Assembly: GCA_016933575.1 (NCBI GenBank)
Contig: JAFGAR010000088.1
Location: 203,764 to 267,763, forward strand
Direction of reading: 5' to 3'
Source of the DNA: Candidatus Thorarchaeota archaeon
Lineage (GTDB): Archaea > Asgardarchaeota > Thorarchaeia > Thorarchaeales > Thorarchaeaceae
DNA: 64,000 nucleotides
Below are positions 1 through 9,387 of this stretch, one piece after another. A model generated the notes under the pieces. That model was given only the letters and a program-made list of their open reading frames with translations. It was not told where the DNA came from and ran no database searches. Numbering within the stretch: the stretch's first letter is position 1; every line of letters begins with the position of its first letter. A program made the position numbers and the translations under genes.

Positions 1-705
1 TGTTGTTTGTAACAGCCCTGTTACTTTCACAAGATCACCAGGTCGTGATATATCAACAATATCGCCTTCCAGAATAATATCAACTGATCGCGGCATTTGA
101 CCAGGAGGTAGTTCATCAGGAGATTCTTGAATTCTTACTTTTTGCCAATCTCTAAATTGAGACTCATGAGGAAGCAGTCTCATCGGTGTTTTTTTATCGC
201 AGAGTGGGCAACGAGCAGGTTCTGTATACCTTCCTTCTTCTTGCGTCTGAGGAATCTTCTCATCACAGATACGACACTGAAACATAGCCTGTACTAGAAG
301 GGGTTTTACTTCACTAGCCCGCATCATAATCCCACTCACATGTACAAGTTTTCCAATGTGTTTTGAGCGAATAGCACGAAGTGCTACATGGTCGCTATAG
401 TTCGTAATTCTTGCTTTGATGGTTGTTATGTCGATACTGTTAACGTAATCGGGATCTTCTATCCTGAGAACAGAAACGAGTGCCTCATTGACTGTGTCAA
501 TGAATTTCTGAGGATTCTCAGTTGCTAGAGCTAAGAACAAATTATCAAAACTGATTAAATCTTGGAAATCAATAGACAATGAAACTTCATCATTGATAGA
601 CATTTGTTGAACCCGGGTCCAATATGCCAGAGCTCCTTGTTCATCCTTATAGGTTCTGAGAAATTCCTCAAATCGCTCTTGTGATTCATCATAGCTGGAC
701 ATCAT
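1..705 (-). CDS. mcm: MCM replicative helicase, N-terminal part (cut by window start)
   Basis: This is the N-terminal domain of the hexameric MCM helicase, which unwinds DNA at the fork. About 235 residues are visible before the window edge. A CxxC...CxxC zinc finger appears (CRIC then CPLC), followed by an OB-fold stretch with the MCM hallmarks FRDWQKVRIQE and LPPGQMPRSV. The AAA+ helicase domain lies outside the window. The start is ambiguous among in-frame ATGs at 711, 705 and 702; GAGG at 712-715 favours 705 or 702. The GINS gene lies just upstream on the same strand with a gap of about 95 bp, an arrangement common in archaea and fitting their joint role in the CMG helicase. Confidence 0.93.
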   Translation of the reverse strand, partial: MMSSYDESQERFEEFLRTYKDEQGALAYWTRVQQMSINDEVSLSIDFQDLISFDNLFLALATENPQKFIDTVNEALVSVLRIEDPDYVNSIDITTIKARITNYSDHVALRAIRSKHIGKLVHVSGIMMRASEVKPLLVQAMFQCRICDEKIPQTQEEGRYTEPARCPLCDKKTPMRLLPHESQFRDWQKVRIQESPDELPPGQMPRSVDIILEGDIVDISRPGDLVKVTGLLQTT

Positions 706-799
706 AATCATCCTCGATATTTATACAAAGACACTCGTACATCTGCATTCAGATTCCTGTTCTTGAGGGTTTGTATTTAAGGGCACTAATACTCACAGC

Positions 800-1357
800 C
801 TATTCTGACATATTTTGGCGCCAACTAGAGAATAATTCAATTAGTTCTTCACATAACCAACGTTCATGAAGGGCCATTTGCTGCTTCTTCTCAGTATATG
901 CATTGGATTTAGCTACTCGAAGTATCTTTGAAAGTCGTGTTTCGATTAATGATGGAGGAATTTTCAATAAATCTTCAACTGCTTCATATTCTCGAGGGTC
1001 TGTTGATGTCATATCGCTTTGCAACCGCAATATCTTACGATTCATTGCTGTGTAGAGAAATGGATGAAATGTCTGGAGCACATGAGGTTTTTTCTCTTCT
1101 TCGCGGGATAAATTTTGGAGTCTTCGTAAGGACTCGTATGCTGCTTCTGGAGCGACTTCGGCGTATTTTAGTTTGATTAGCTGCTCTATAATCCAGTTCG
1201 GTAGTTCAGCCCTATCGCCTTTCTTGTATGAACCTATCCTTATACCAGCTACTGGAGTTTCAGGTATATCTTTCAAAAAGATACACTCCCGGATTTCGTT
1301 AAGGAAAAGCATCTCAAATCTCTTCATGGCTTCTTTTGAATCAGTGCAAATTCTCAT
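800..1357 (-). CDS. GINS complex subunit, Gins23-type
   Basis: A 185-residue archaeal GINS protein, which binds and stimulates the MCM helicase. The small GINS B-domain is near the N terminus (residues about 35-68), with the signature GSYKKGDRAELPNW followed by IIEQLIKLKYAE. An alpha-helical A-domain follows. This B-then-A order is typical of Psf2/Psf3-like (Gins23) subunits; Sld5/Psf1-like subunits have A-then-B. It is encoded immediately upstream of mcm on the same strand, and its start faces the rfc genes across a divergent gap of about 190 bp. The family call is firm; the Gins23 subtype rests on domain order. Confidence 0.85.
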   Translation of the reverse strand: MRICTDSKEAMKRFEMLFLNEIRECIFLKDIPETPVAGIRIGSYKKGDRAELPNWIIEQLIKLKYAEVAPEAAYESLRRLQNLSREEEKKPHVLQTFHPFLYTAMNRKILRLQSDMTSTDPREYEAVEDLLKIPPSLIETRLSKILRVAKSNAYTEKKQQMALHERWLCEELIELFSSWRQNMSE

Positions 1358-1546
1358 GGCTGTACATGTTATCCTATCTTTATCGAGATAAAGGCCTTGC
1401 TCTACAAACCTGAGTAATAGGGATTAATTACGGTAGTTAATTCATAGAAAATGGTGACTCCAGAGTTTTCTGGAGAATCTTTTAAGAGGTTAATAATGCC
1501 TGTTCGAAGTAACTGATGGATTATTACAAAATGGTGGGAAGCCCTG

Positions 1547-2509
1547 ATGGATTTAGACTTGTGGACTGAGAAATATCGACCTCCTACTCTAAAAGAAATC
1601 CTTGGTCAACAGCCAATAATTGAGAGTTTAATGAAATTTGTAGAAAGCAAAGCAGTACCTCATTGCCTCTTCACAGGTCCGCCTGGTACGAGTAAAACTA
1701 CGGCTGCTACTGCAATGGCAAAAGATCTGTTTGGAGCAAGCCATGAACGTAATTTCATGGAACTCAATGCTAGTGATGAGAGAGGAATTGATGTTGTCAG
1801 AAATCAGATTAAGAATTTTGCACGGACCATGCCCTCTGGAGATGCACCATTCAAGATACTTGTATTGGATGAAGCAGATCATTTGACTGCTGATGCACAA
1901 CATGCCCTACGGAGAACTATGGAGTCTTATGCTCAATCTTGCAGAATGGTTCTAATTTGCAATTATTCAAGTCGAATAATCCCGCCAATTCAATCAAGGT
2001 GTGCAATTTTCCGCTTTTCACGATTGGATGATGATGAAATATCTTCGCGTTTAGAATATATAGCAAAACAAGAAAAATTAAAGCTCGATTCAAATGGAAC
2101 TAAAGCCATTCTTTATCTTACAGAGGGCGATATGAGAGCCGCTATAAACTTGCTTCAGGCTGCATCATCAACAGGTCAAGTAATCACAGAGAAGATTGTT
2201 TATGCAATTTCCGGTAGAGCAAGCCCCGAAACAATAAAGACAATGCTTGCTCATGCTCACGAGAGAAAATATACTGATTCTCTTCAATTGCTCAAATCTT
2301 TACTACATCATGAGGGTATATCGCCAAATGATTTAGTCAAACAAATACATAAAGAGGTTCAATCATTGAATCTATCTAATCGACAACAGATGAATGTCTT
2401 AGAACAAATAGCTGAAGTCGAGTTTAGAATTGGTGAAGGTGCTAATGGAGAAATCCAGCTAGGTGCATTGTTGGCATATATAGGGTCGGGCAGTGATACC
2501 AGTGAATGA
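1547..2509 (+). CDS. rfcS: Replication factor C small subunit
   Basis: A 320-residue AAA+ clamp-loader small subunit, which with RfcL loads the PCNA sliding clamp onto primed DNA. RFC boxes are clear: WTEKYRP at the N terminus, a P-loop, the LNASDERGIDVVR box, Walker B LVLDEADHLT, and the SRC arginine-finger motif in IQSRCAIFRF. The P-loop reads GPPGTSKTT, so the usual glycine before the lysine is serine. The length fits archaeal RfcS. It overlaps rfcL by 17 bp, which indicates translational coupling. The ATG follows a GGTGGGAAG stretch. Confidence 0.96.
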   Translation: MDLDLWTEKYRPPTLKEILGQQPIIESLMKFVESKAVPHCLFTGPPGTSKTTAATAMAKDLFGASHERNFMELNASDERGIDVVRNQIKNFARTMPSGDAPFKILVLDEADHLTADAQHALRRTMESYAQSCRMVLICNYSSRIIPPIQSRCAIFRFSRLDDDEISSRLEYIAKQEKLKLDSNGTKAILYLTEGDMRAAINLLQAASSTGQVITEKIVYAISGRASPETIKTMLAHAHERKYTDSLQLLKSLLHHEGISPNDLVKQIHKEVQSLNLSNRQQMNVLEQIAEVEFRIGEGANGEIQLGALLAYIGSGSDTSE

Positions 2510-3722
2510 AGATAGTCTTCCTTGGCCTGAAAAACACAGACCAACCAGTCTAAAGTTCATCGTAGGTAACTCGGACACAATAGATATGTTAAAGAAATGG
2601 GTCCTATCTTGGAATAAAGGAGTTCCTGATAAACGGGCTGTTCTGTTAATCGGACCTCCTGGTACTGGGAAGACTGCGACTATTGGAGCTCTGTCACATG
2701 ATTTGAATATGGAACTGGTTGAATTCAACTCAAGTGATAAACGGAATAAGGATAGTATTGAAACACTTGTTTGGAGAGCTGCTTCGCAGCAGACACTTGA
2801 TGGTCGGTCTCGAATTATACTTTTAGACGAAGTAGATGGTCTTTCAGGAACAAGTGATAGAGGCGGAGTTGGTGCAATACAGAAAATCATCAAAGAAACG
2901 GTACATCCCATAATGATGACAGCTAATGACCCAGAGAGTCCTCGATTGAAGGACTTGTTCAAAATTTGTCAAGTCTTTACTTTTGAGCCAATTGATATCA
3001 ATGAGATTATACAGGTACTAACAAAAATAGTCAGACTTAACAAAGCTGAAGTTTCTGAAGATGTTATCAACCAAATTGCAGAGAATTCTGCAGGAGACCT
3101 TCGTGCAGCAATATCCGATTTGGAAACATATGTGAAACGTGGTGTAGTATCAGAATCTATCGAATCAGTAACAAGAGATGTAAGACGCGGAACAGAAGAA
3201 ACCCTTAGTAGACTTTTCATGACCAATGACTCAGGTTTCGCTCGAAGAGTGCTGTCTGAGTCCGAATTGGATCATGATATGCTAGTTCTATGGTTAGAAG
3301 AGAATCTGCATCTTCATCTTCTTTCTCCAAAGGAATTGGATCAGGGATTTGAAGCACTATCACTTGCTGATTTGACCTTGGGGAGAATCATGCTAAATCA
3401 GAATTGGAAGCTTCTTTCTTACCTGTATGATTTTATTGCATTAGGTGTCATAGGAAGTAGGACTGAAACACCTTATAGAAAGATTAGTTATTCAAGACCG
3501 ACATGGCCTCTTCTTGTTTGGCAAGGAAACAAATCGCGAGATAAACGATCAGATATTCTTTCAGCACTAGCAAGTCTGACAGGTGTTTCTAAACGGAGAG
3601 TAATGCAAACCCATTTCGATACTATTACCGAGATAATTGGTATCAGACCTGGATTAATCAAAGACTATGCAAGTTGGTTGAATGTTGAGAAAACATCATT
3701 GAAGAAGCAAAGTAATCGGTAA
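2493..3722 (+). CDS. rfcL: Replication factor C large subunit
   Basis: A 409-residue large subunit of the clamp loader. It starts with PWPEKHRP, then a canonical Walker A GPPGTGKTAT, the box VEFNSSDKRN, Walker B IILLDEVDGL, and sensor 1 IMTANDPE. The C-terminal half is the helical collar domain. It overlaps rfcS by 17 bp, and its 3' end overlaps truA antisense by 65 bp. The start is GTG at 2493, with an in-frame GTG at 2502 as an alternative. No PCNA-interacting PIP box is obvious at the C terminus (it ends with basic residues KKQSNR). Confidence 0.95.
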   Translation: MIPVNEDSLPWPEKHRPTSLKFIVGNSDTIDMLKKWVLSWNKGVPDKRAVLLIGPPGTGKTATIGALSHDLNMELVEFNSSDKRNKDSIETLVWRAASQQTLDGRSRIILLDEVDGLSGTSDRGGVGAIQKIIKETVHPIMMTANDPESPRLKDLFKICQVFTFEPIDINEIIQVLTKIVRLNKAEVSEDVINQIAENSAGDLRAAISDLETYVKRGVVSESIESVTRDVRRGTEETLSRLFMTNDSGFARRVLSESELDHDMLVLWLEENLHLHLLSPKELDQGFEALSLADLTLGRIMLNQNWKLLSYLYDFIALGVIGSRTETPYRKISYSRPTWPLLVWQGNKSRDKRSDILSALASLTGVSKRRVMQTHFDTITEIIGIRPGLIKDYASWLNVEKTSLKKQSNR

Positions 3723-4515
3723 TACCAGACAGAGTTAGACTTGATCTTCTAAGAAAGTCTTGTCGGGTACTTAGGTATTTGTGGATTCTTCTCAATGCAT
3801 ATTTACTGGATATTAACCGTAGGGGAACAATAGTTTCTACTAATACGAGATTTTCAGGTGGTGCAGGTTCAATTCCACCACGAAAAGTTCTGTGACTGCC
3901 TTTTAGTACTTCTAAAACTACATCAGGTTTTTTCTTGCCTTGACCAATCTCAGTCAACAGTGTTACAACTTTTCTTACAAATTTCCAGAGAAAGCTCGTT
4001 CCAAAAACATCCAAGAAAAAAACTCCAGAAAACTCTGCAACTGCCATGTTGAGTACAGTAGTGACAGTATTTCGCCTTTCGTCAGGTTTTGATAAGAATT
4101 GAAAGTCATTAGAGCCAAGTAGTAAATGAATCGCTTTTCTTATGTTTTTCAGGTCGATTGTCTTCCAAGAGTCATCAAGAAAGTACCTGTAATGGCGCAT
4201 CAATACACTTGAACGAGGTTTAAAGTCTTCAGGGGCTATTATCTTAGCCCATAGTACAATATCTTCAGGAAGATGTTTGTTAATTCCTTCAATACTGATT
4301 TTCCTATCAGTAGTTATTAGAGCTAACTGACCAAGGCTATGAACACCACGATCAGTTCTTCCGGATAAATGAACGGTTTGAGGTGAGTGTGATTCTCCAC
4401 TCCATTTTGAAATAGCTCTAATTAGCTCGCCTTGAACTGTTCTCAAACCAGGTTGATGTTGTGAACCGTGATAGTGGTCTCCGAGGTAGAACAGACGTGC
4501 CAAGTAATCTGGCAT
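3658..4515 (-). CDS. truA: tRNA pseudouridine synthase TruA (Pus1/Pus3-like)
   Basis: A 285-residue TruA-family enzyme that converts uridine to pseudouridine in the tRNA anticodon stem-loop region (positions 38-40 in characterised members). The N-terminal ferredoxin-like repeat shows FYLGDHYHGSQHQPG. The catalytic aspartate lies in LSGRTDRGVHSLGQ. A second conserved block around LFGTSFLWKFVRK (here FGTSFLWKFVR) is present. The gene is convergent with rfcL, and its last 65 bp are antisense to the rfcL end. The C-terminal tail of about 20 residues in that overlap is low in conserved character and may be an extension. Confidence 0.93.
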   Translation of the reverse strand: MPDYLARLFYLGDHYHGSQHQPGLRTVQGELIRAISKWSGESHSPQTVHLSGRTDRGVHSLGQLALITTDRKISIEGINKHLPEDIVLWAKIIAPEDFKPRSSVLMRHYRYFLDDSWKTIDLKNIRKAIHLLLGSNDFQFLSKPDERRNTVTTVLNMAVAEFSGVFFLDVFGTSFLWKFVRKVVTLLTEIGQGKKKPDVVLEVLKGSHRTFRGGIEPAPPENLVLVETIVPLRLISSKYALRRIHKYLSTRQDFLRRSSLTLSGITDYFASSMMFSQHSTNLHSL

Positions 4516-4531
4516 TCAACAATTTCACTCC

Positions 4532-4816
4532 TTATGATTCCCAAAGATCAAAGAAATTTCGTAATGAACGTGCTCGTAGGTCTTCAATCTTGTAGCGATA
4601 GATCTTAATCCTGCCAAACTTCTTTTCTTCAATTAATCCAGAGCTCATCAATACTTCTAGATGTGACTTTGTAGAACTATGATTTAACTCCACTCTTCTA
4701 CAGAGCTCGGAGATATTTAGTTCAGTGGCTTTTGCTAGTTCTTTCAAAATCTTAATTCTCCCTCTAGAGGAAAAAAGATCTTCAATGGCAACCTTTGGAA
4801 ACTTCTCAGTTTTCAA
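4532..4816 (-). CDS. Small winged-helix (ArsR-like) DNA-binding protein
   Basis: A 94-residue protein that is almost entirely one winged-helix domain. A helix-turn-helix appears in LNISELCRRVELNHSSTKSH, followed by a recognition/wing region LMSSGLIEEKKFGRIKIYRY. It resembles archaeal ArsR/HTH regulators that lack a sensor domain; no metal-binding cysteines are visible. It lies 7 bp downstream of orc1/cdc6 and upstream of truA on the same strand, so it is probably co-transcribed with the replication initiator. Its target is unknown. Confidence 0.8.
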   Translation of the reverse strand: MKTEKFPKVAIEDLFSSRGRIKILKELAKATELNISELCRRVELNHSSTKSHLEVLMSSGLIEEKKFGRIKIYRYKIEDLRARSLRNFFDLWES

Positions 4817-4823
4817 TAGTATT

Positions 4824-6029
4824 TCACAGCTCCTGTGAATCTAGTATAGTTGTAATGTAGCTCTCCAACATTTCAGCAGGAACTTCAGAAAGCCCAATTA
4901 GTGTTGTTTGTCCACGTTGACCACTGCCTGATCGTTTTGTATCAATAATTCCGTGAGCATTAAGATCTTGAATCCATTCCCAAATTTGAGTGTGGGCTCT
5001 AGGTTCTTCATTATACTCCTCGCATGAGGAACGGTACATGTCTTCAACTTCACCCATGGTGACATAGGCGCTGCGAGTTTCTTTTAGTTGACGAGCTGTA
5101 GCTAAAAGAAGTAGCTTATGTTGTGGGGAGAGAGTACTGAATATTTCTTTTCGTAATTCAGGATGCGTATCTGCCTTTGCTTGTCGTGCATAGTCAGGAA
5201 CTACAATATCGGTTTGATCATTATCAGCTTGTTTTCCAGCACGCCAAAGTAATTCTATAGCATATCTTGCATCTCCACGTTCTGCTGCAATGTCTGCGAT
5301 TACATGTATGGTTTCGTCCATTACTGAGCTTTTCTCAAATGCCATTTCAACGCGGTTTCGGAGTATATCATATAATGCATCTCTATCATATCTTGAAAAA
5401 CGTAGAATGTTTCGTTGAAGTGTACTAAGTGTGCTCGAGTCAAGAATATCTTCATCAAGTGGGATTTTACGACCGATTCCAATCATCGAAACACGCTGAC
5501 GAGCATTGAGTTGATCGTCTGTGAGTCGGGTCAAATCATATAGAATATCAGCCCCTCTCTGTCTGATGAAATAATCAAGTTCATCAAGAATGAGAAGTAA
5601 ATATCTATCTTCTTCATCGAGAACCTCAACTAACATCTGTAGGAGTTCTTCTGGTGAGTGACCACGACGAGGAAATTCTGGCTTGAATTCTCTAAGGGCT
5701 CGAAGAAAGACAAGATAGGCTGTCTTATTTACACGACAATTGATGTGAATATTATGGAGATTGATGTTTCGGCGTTCAGCTGCTTGGACCATCTGTTCAG
5801 CAAATCTCTTTGCAACAGCAGTCTTTCCAGTTCCAACTGGACCTTCAATGATGAATTTATGACTGGTTCGCCCTGGAGAGTTAATCAATGTCTTAAAATT
5901 CTGTGCAAGAGTTCTAAGCTCAGATTGACGGTGAGGAAGGCTCTCAGGTACATAGTCGATTGATAGGAACTGCTCAGATTTGAAAACACTGCGTTTGCTT
6001 AGTTCATCCTCAATATAATCATGCACCAT
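4824..6029 (-). CDS. cdc6: Orc1/Cdc6 replication initiator ATPase
   Basis: A 401-residue archaeal origin-recognition protein. It has an AAA+ core with Walker A EGPVGTGKTAVAKR (residues about 62-75) and Walker B LLLILDELDYF. A sensor-1-like region and the C-terminal winged-helix domain (about residues 300-400) follow. This family binds origin ORB elements and recruits MCM. The neighbourhood (mcm, GINS, rfcS, rfcL within 6 kb) supports a replication role. I looked for obvious long inverted ORB-like repeats in the 6030-6240 gap and did not see any, so I do not call an origin. Confidence 0.93.
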   Translation of the reverse strand: MVHDYIEDELSKRSVFKSEQFLSIDYVPESLPHRQSELRTLAQNFKTLINSPGRTSHKFIIEGPVGTGKTAVAKRFAEQMVQAAERRNINLHNIHINCRVNKTAYLVFLRALREFKPEFPRRGHSPEELLQMLVEVLDEEDRYLLLILDELDYFIRQRGADILYDLTRLTDDQLNARQRVSMIGIGRKIPLDEDILDSSTLSTLQRNILRFSRYDRDALYDILRNRVEMAFEKSSVMDETIHVIADIAAERGDARYAIELLWRAGKQADNDQTDIVVPDYARQAKADTHPELRKEIFSTLSPQHKLLLLATARQLKETRSAYVTMGEVEDMYRSSCEEYNEEPRAHTQIWEWIQDLNAHGIIDTKRSGSGQRGQTTLIGLSEVPAEMLESYITTILDSQEL

Positions 6030-6238
6030 AACAGACCAATGTAATTTTTATCAGAACCACCTTAAAAGCATTTGCGGATTGTACGATTAAAAGTACATTA
6101 TGAGGGGAGGTTGCCGAAAGTATTGGCGAGCTCCTAACTCAAGATCCATATCATTGTCATAAAGACTCATCGGGGTCATAGCAATCATCACTCGCCAAAT
6201 GATTAGAGGATAGTTCCCCCATAAACTTGACGACAAAA

Positions 6239-6313
6239 TGGTGCGACCGCCGGGATTTGAACCCGGGTCACAGGCTTGGGAAGCCTGCATCTTAACCCCT
6301 AGACAACGGTCGC
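6239..6313 (-). tRNA. tRNA-Gly (CCC)
   Basis: A complete cloverleaf on the minus strand. The acceptor stem is GCGACCG/CGGTCGC, the anticodon stem CAGGC/GCCTG encloses loop TTCCCAA (anticodon CCC), and the T-arm is CCGGG-TTCAAAT-CCCGG. The discriminator base is A and the CCA is encoded (6239-6241). No intron is seen, unlike the other complete tRNAs in this window. Confidence 0.95.
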
Positions 6314-6409
6314 TGTGCAAATCACTCAGACTGTGGTTGATAAAAGACTATCGGCAAATGCTATTCGAATTTGTCCTAAGAATATGCTTATCTGACTCCT
6401 GTAGTCAAA

Positions 6410-7561
6410 ATGGACTCGAGAGATACGAATATGGCTCCAAATATACGTACTAATTTCTGGCAGGGAAACCAAGCTTGTGCAGAAGCAGCAATAGCTGCAG
6501 GCTGTAGATTCTTTGCAGGTTATCCAATAACACCGGCTTCTGAGATTGCAGAAATTATGTCCCTTAGACTGCCCAAAGTAAATGGTGTATATATTCAGAT
6601 GGAAGATGAAATAGCTGCTATTTCTGCTATAATTGGAGCATCTTGGGGTGGTATAATGACAATGACTGCTACTTCGGGTCCTGGTTTTAGTCTCATGCAA
6701 GAAAATCTTGGTTATGCAATAATGACTGAAACTCCATGTGTCATTGTTGATGTACAAAGAGGTGGACCTAGCACTGGTCAGGCAACAAAAGCTGCGCAGG
6801 GAGATGTTATGCAAGCAAGATGGGGCACTCATGGAGACCATGAGATGATTGCATTAGTTCCCAATTCACCTCAGGAAACATACGAACTTACAATTAAAGC
6901 ATTCAAACTCTCTGAAGAACTTAGACATCCTGTCATTCTTTTATCCGATGAAATTGTAGCACACTCCAGAGAAAGAGTAGTGGTTGATGTACCATCAAAA
7001 CCTTTGGTTAAAAGAAGATTTACAAGAAAAGATCAGCCACCCTTTGGAGGTGTTGATGATGATGGACATGCATTAATGCCAAAATTTGGTGATGGACATA
7101 ATCTGTTGGTAACAGGTTCAACTCATGATAATGATGGATTAAGAAAAACTTCAGAGTCTGAAGCACATGATAAACTTGTTCGGCGGCTCAATCAAAAAAT
7201 TTGTGATGCACAAAATCTCTTAGAGGATGTTGTAATATCTGGTCCAGAAACTGCTGAATGGGGAATTATTTCTTATGGATCAACTTCAAGATCTGTCGAT
7301 GAATTAATGATTACCAATACTTCTGGTCTAACAATTAAGTCAATGAGACTGAGAACAGTATGGCCTTTTCCAGATGAATTTGTCAAAGAGTTTAGCTGTA
7401 CTGTGGATAAGTTGCTTGTACCAGAATTAAACCTTGGACAATTGTCAAGAGAAGTTACACGTGTAGTACGAAAAGGAGTTGATGTCGTTTCTTTGAACAA
7501 GATTGGGGGAGGACGTATGATAGAGCCACATGAATTATTGGATAAAATGAAGCAGTCATAA
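6410..7561 (+). CDS. korA: 2-oxoacid:ferredoxin oxidoreductase alpha subunit (KorA-like), orphan
   Basis: A 383-residue alpha subunit of the 2-oxoglutarate/2-oxoacid:ferredoxin oxidoreductase family, which makes acyl-CoA with reduction of ferredoxin. Hallmarks are GYPITPASEIAE, the QMEDEIAAI block, TSGPGFSLMQENLG, and QRGGPSTGQATKAAQGD. The C-terminal domain III ends VPELNLGQLSREV, as in KorA. The TPP-binding beta subunit (KorB), which normally follows immediately, is absent. Instead a minus-strand surface-protein frame overlaps the 3' end. ATGs at 6410 and 6431 are both possible starts. Its partner must be elsewhere or lost. Confidence 0.9.
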   Translation: MDSRDTNMAPNIRTNFWQGNQACAEAAIAAGCRFFAGYPITPASEIAEIMSLRLPKVNGVYIQMEDEIAAISAIIGASWGGIMTMTATSGPGFSLMQENLGYAIMTETPCVIVDVQRGGPSTGQATKAAQGDVMQARWGTHGDHEMIALVPNSPQETYELTIKAFKLSEELRHPVILLSDEIVAHSRERVVVDVPSKPLVKRRFTRKDQPPFGGVDDDGHALMPKFGDGHNLLVTGSTHDNDGLRKTSESEAHDKLVRRLNQKICDAQNLLEDVVISGPETAEWGIISYGSTSRSVDELMITNTSGLTIKSMRLRTVWPFPDEFVKEFSCTVDKLLVPELNLGQLSREVTRVVRKGVDVVSLNKIGGGRMIEPHELLDKMKQS

Positions 7562-9264
7562 TATGATGGTGTTTCTTGTGGAGAGATATTCTCAGGCAGT
7601 TCTTCACCAGTACTTGATTCAATGATTATGTTAGATAATGTTGTTCTCATCCATATTGTTACGTTAATTGATTCGATGGATGATAAAAAGTATGATGCCG
7701 CTGTTTCAAAGTGGATTTTGTGTATACCTGGAACTAGCCAATAGGGTAGCTGTATGGATATCATTTGTGTCGAATTGAGATTTTCAATAGTTGCAAAGGG
7801 GAAGAGTTCATCAAAATAATACAGAGATAGTTTAACAATCTCCACGGAATTGTTGTTTTGGTCATACGCGTTCAAGTCGATTTGTATAGATTCGCCATAA
7901 TATATGGTGTCAATTGAAAAGTTAACATTTAGTTCACCAATAATGAACAATTGAAACTCTGGGGATTCAGTTGAGAAATTATAGTACTCACTTTTGCTTT
8001 TTATTTGAATTAGATGAGGTCCAACTGATAGATTGTGCCAAGCTTCTATTTTTTGAAAAGTTATAGAATCTGGAAAAACATCAAAAAGGAGTTCAATTTC
8101 GCCTAAATTGTCAGATAATTCTAATGGAATAGATTGGTTCCAAGTAAAAGTTTCACTAATTATAAATTCAATCGTTACATTACTACCTATGATAACAGAC
8201 CAGTTGCTCTGTGTTGGATAGAACTGCAGTATGTTTTTAAAAACAGAAACAATAACGGTTTCCGTCGCTGTTTGGAATTGAGAATTGATAGCGGTAATGT
8301 TGATTTGATAAGAACCAGGACCTGTTTGAAAAGGGATTACAACTTCATACTCGCCACTACTTTTGTCTGTAAATAGTCCATTACCAAAACTAGAATTCCA
8401 AAAAATTGTACTACCTATTATAGCTGTATGATCTTCAGTTTCGTGATATAGTGAGATATTGGCATATTCAAAGTCACTCCCATCGGGTGACTGACTTAGG
8501 ATAGAGTCAGGTTTTTGGTCAATTACAATATTAGAAGCCGCAGGGACGACAGAGATTGTTAGTTCTTTTGAGAATGAGAGAAAATCGTTGTTGCCGAACC
8601 CTGTAATTATTAAATCATAAATACCTGGCTCGCTCAAAGAGCCATTCCAATATAGATTGAAAGTGCCTTCAGAATTGGTTGTTTTATTTTCATTGATAAT
8701 GGTTTCAAAGCTGGGATTAACGACTTGAATATTGACAAGTTCATTATTGTAAGTTATATTTTCGTTATGTATACTCTCAACATTCAAAGTAAAAGTAGTA
8801 CTATTGCCAGATACTGCAGTTAACGGTGTTTCTGGTGTCACCGTAAGATGACCTCGCATTATTGTTACTATAACACTGTCACCAGCTCCTTGAGACACTG
8901 TGTCGAATATTTCCACATTGAATAGTACAAAAGCTTGAGTTCCGTTTATACCGGGATTGGTATGTTCTGGGAGAATTGAGTACGAGGAGTTCACAAAACG
9001 TTCATTTGGTGATGGTGGGATAAAGAACTCGTCTGCAAAAGCAGGGCCAAGATCGGTTACTACTGCAAAGGAAACATAGCACCATCCCTCGACTCCGAAA
9101 TCAGCAATTATCTTGGAAACCATGTCAATCGTTTCCCCTACTTCATAGACCAGTTTATCGGTTTCAAAATATTGAAAATCAAAATAGAATGCTGATGCAG
9201 GAATTACCAAACTAAATACGACTATGAAAGATAGTGATATTTTTATCAAAGTCTTCTTTTGCAC
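7273..9264 (-). CDS. Secreted Ig-like surface protein, 3' end probably truncated
   Basis: The 663-residue frame begins with a clear signal peptide (KKTLIKISLSFIVVFSLVIPASA) and continues as beta-rich, Asn/Ser/Thr-rich extracellular sequence with many N-glycosylation sequons and Ig-like repeats. It resembles the surface protein at 13195-15162. That protein ends in a transmembrane anchor; this one does not. Residues from about 568 onward are simply the antisense of korA (7273-7561) and look unlike the rest (proline- and cysteine-containing, no anchor). The natural C terminus has probably been lost by rearrangement or frameshift, and the frame now reads into korA. Confidence 0.7.
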   Translation of the reverse strand: MQKKTLIKISLSFIVVFSLVIPASAFYFDFQYFETDKLVYEVGETIDMVSKIIADFGVEGWCYVSFAVVTDLGPAFADEFFIPPSPNERFVNSSYSILPEHTNPGINGTQAFVLFNVEIFDTVSQGAGDSVIVTIMRGHLTVTPETPLTAVSGNSTTFTLNVESIHNENITYNNELVNIQVVNPSFETIINENKTTNSEGTFNLYWNGSLSEPGIYDLIITGFGNNDFLSFSKELTISVVPAASNIVIDQKPDSILSQSPDGSDFEYANISLYHETEDHTAIIGSTIFWNSSFGNGLFTDKSSGEYEVVIPFQTGPGSYQINITAINSQFQTATETVIVSVFKNILQFYPTQSNWSVIIGSNVTIEFIISETFTWNQSIPLELSDNLGEIELLFDVFPDSITFQKIEAWHNLSVGPHLIQIKSKSEYYNFSTESPEFQLFIIGELNVNFSIDTIYYGESIQIDLNAYDQNNNSVEIVKLSLYYFDELFPFATIENLNSTQMISIQLPYWLVPGIHKIHFETAASYFLSSIESINVTIWMRTTLSNIIIESSTGEELPENISPQETPSYYDCFILSNNSCGSIIRPPPILFKETTSTPFRTTRVTSLDNCPRFNSGTSNLSTVQLNSLTNSSGKGHTVLSLIDLIVRPEVLVIINSSTDLEVDP

Positions 9265-9387
9265 TAGCTAGCACCAGTAAACAGTCTTGATTTTCCCTAA
9301 AAAGGACCACATGGAAATAACGACAGGTTTAATTCAAGACCAAACCAGCCTTTTGATAGTGCCTCCAAGATTATGGAGTAAATTTAC

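Noticed and set aside
928..1391. Plus-strand open frames across the GINS gene
   Set aside because: They are antisense to a well-recognised GINS protein and show no protein-like features.
2459..3226. Minus-strand open frames opposite rfcL
   Set aside because: Ser/Arg/Leu-rich shadow frames of a clear RfcL gene.
6030..6240. Replication origin next to orc1/cdc6
   Set aside because: The gap is short and I see no pair of long ORB-like inverted repeats or G-string elements.
6087..6841. Open frames through tRNA-Gly and opposite korA
   Set aside because: One reads through the tRNA (typical GFEPGS artefact); the other is antisense to conserved korA.
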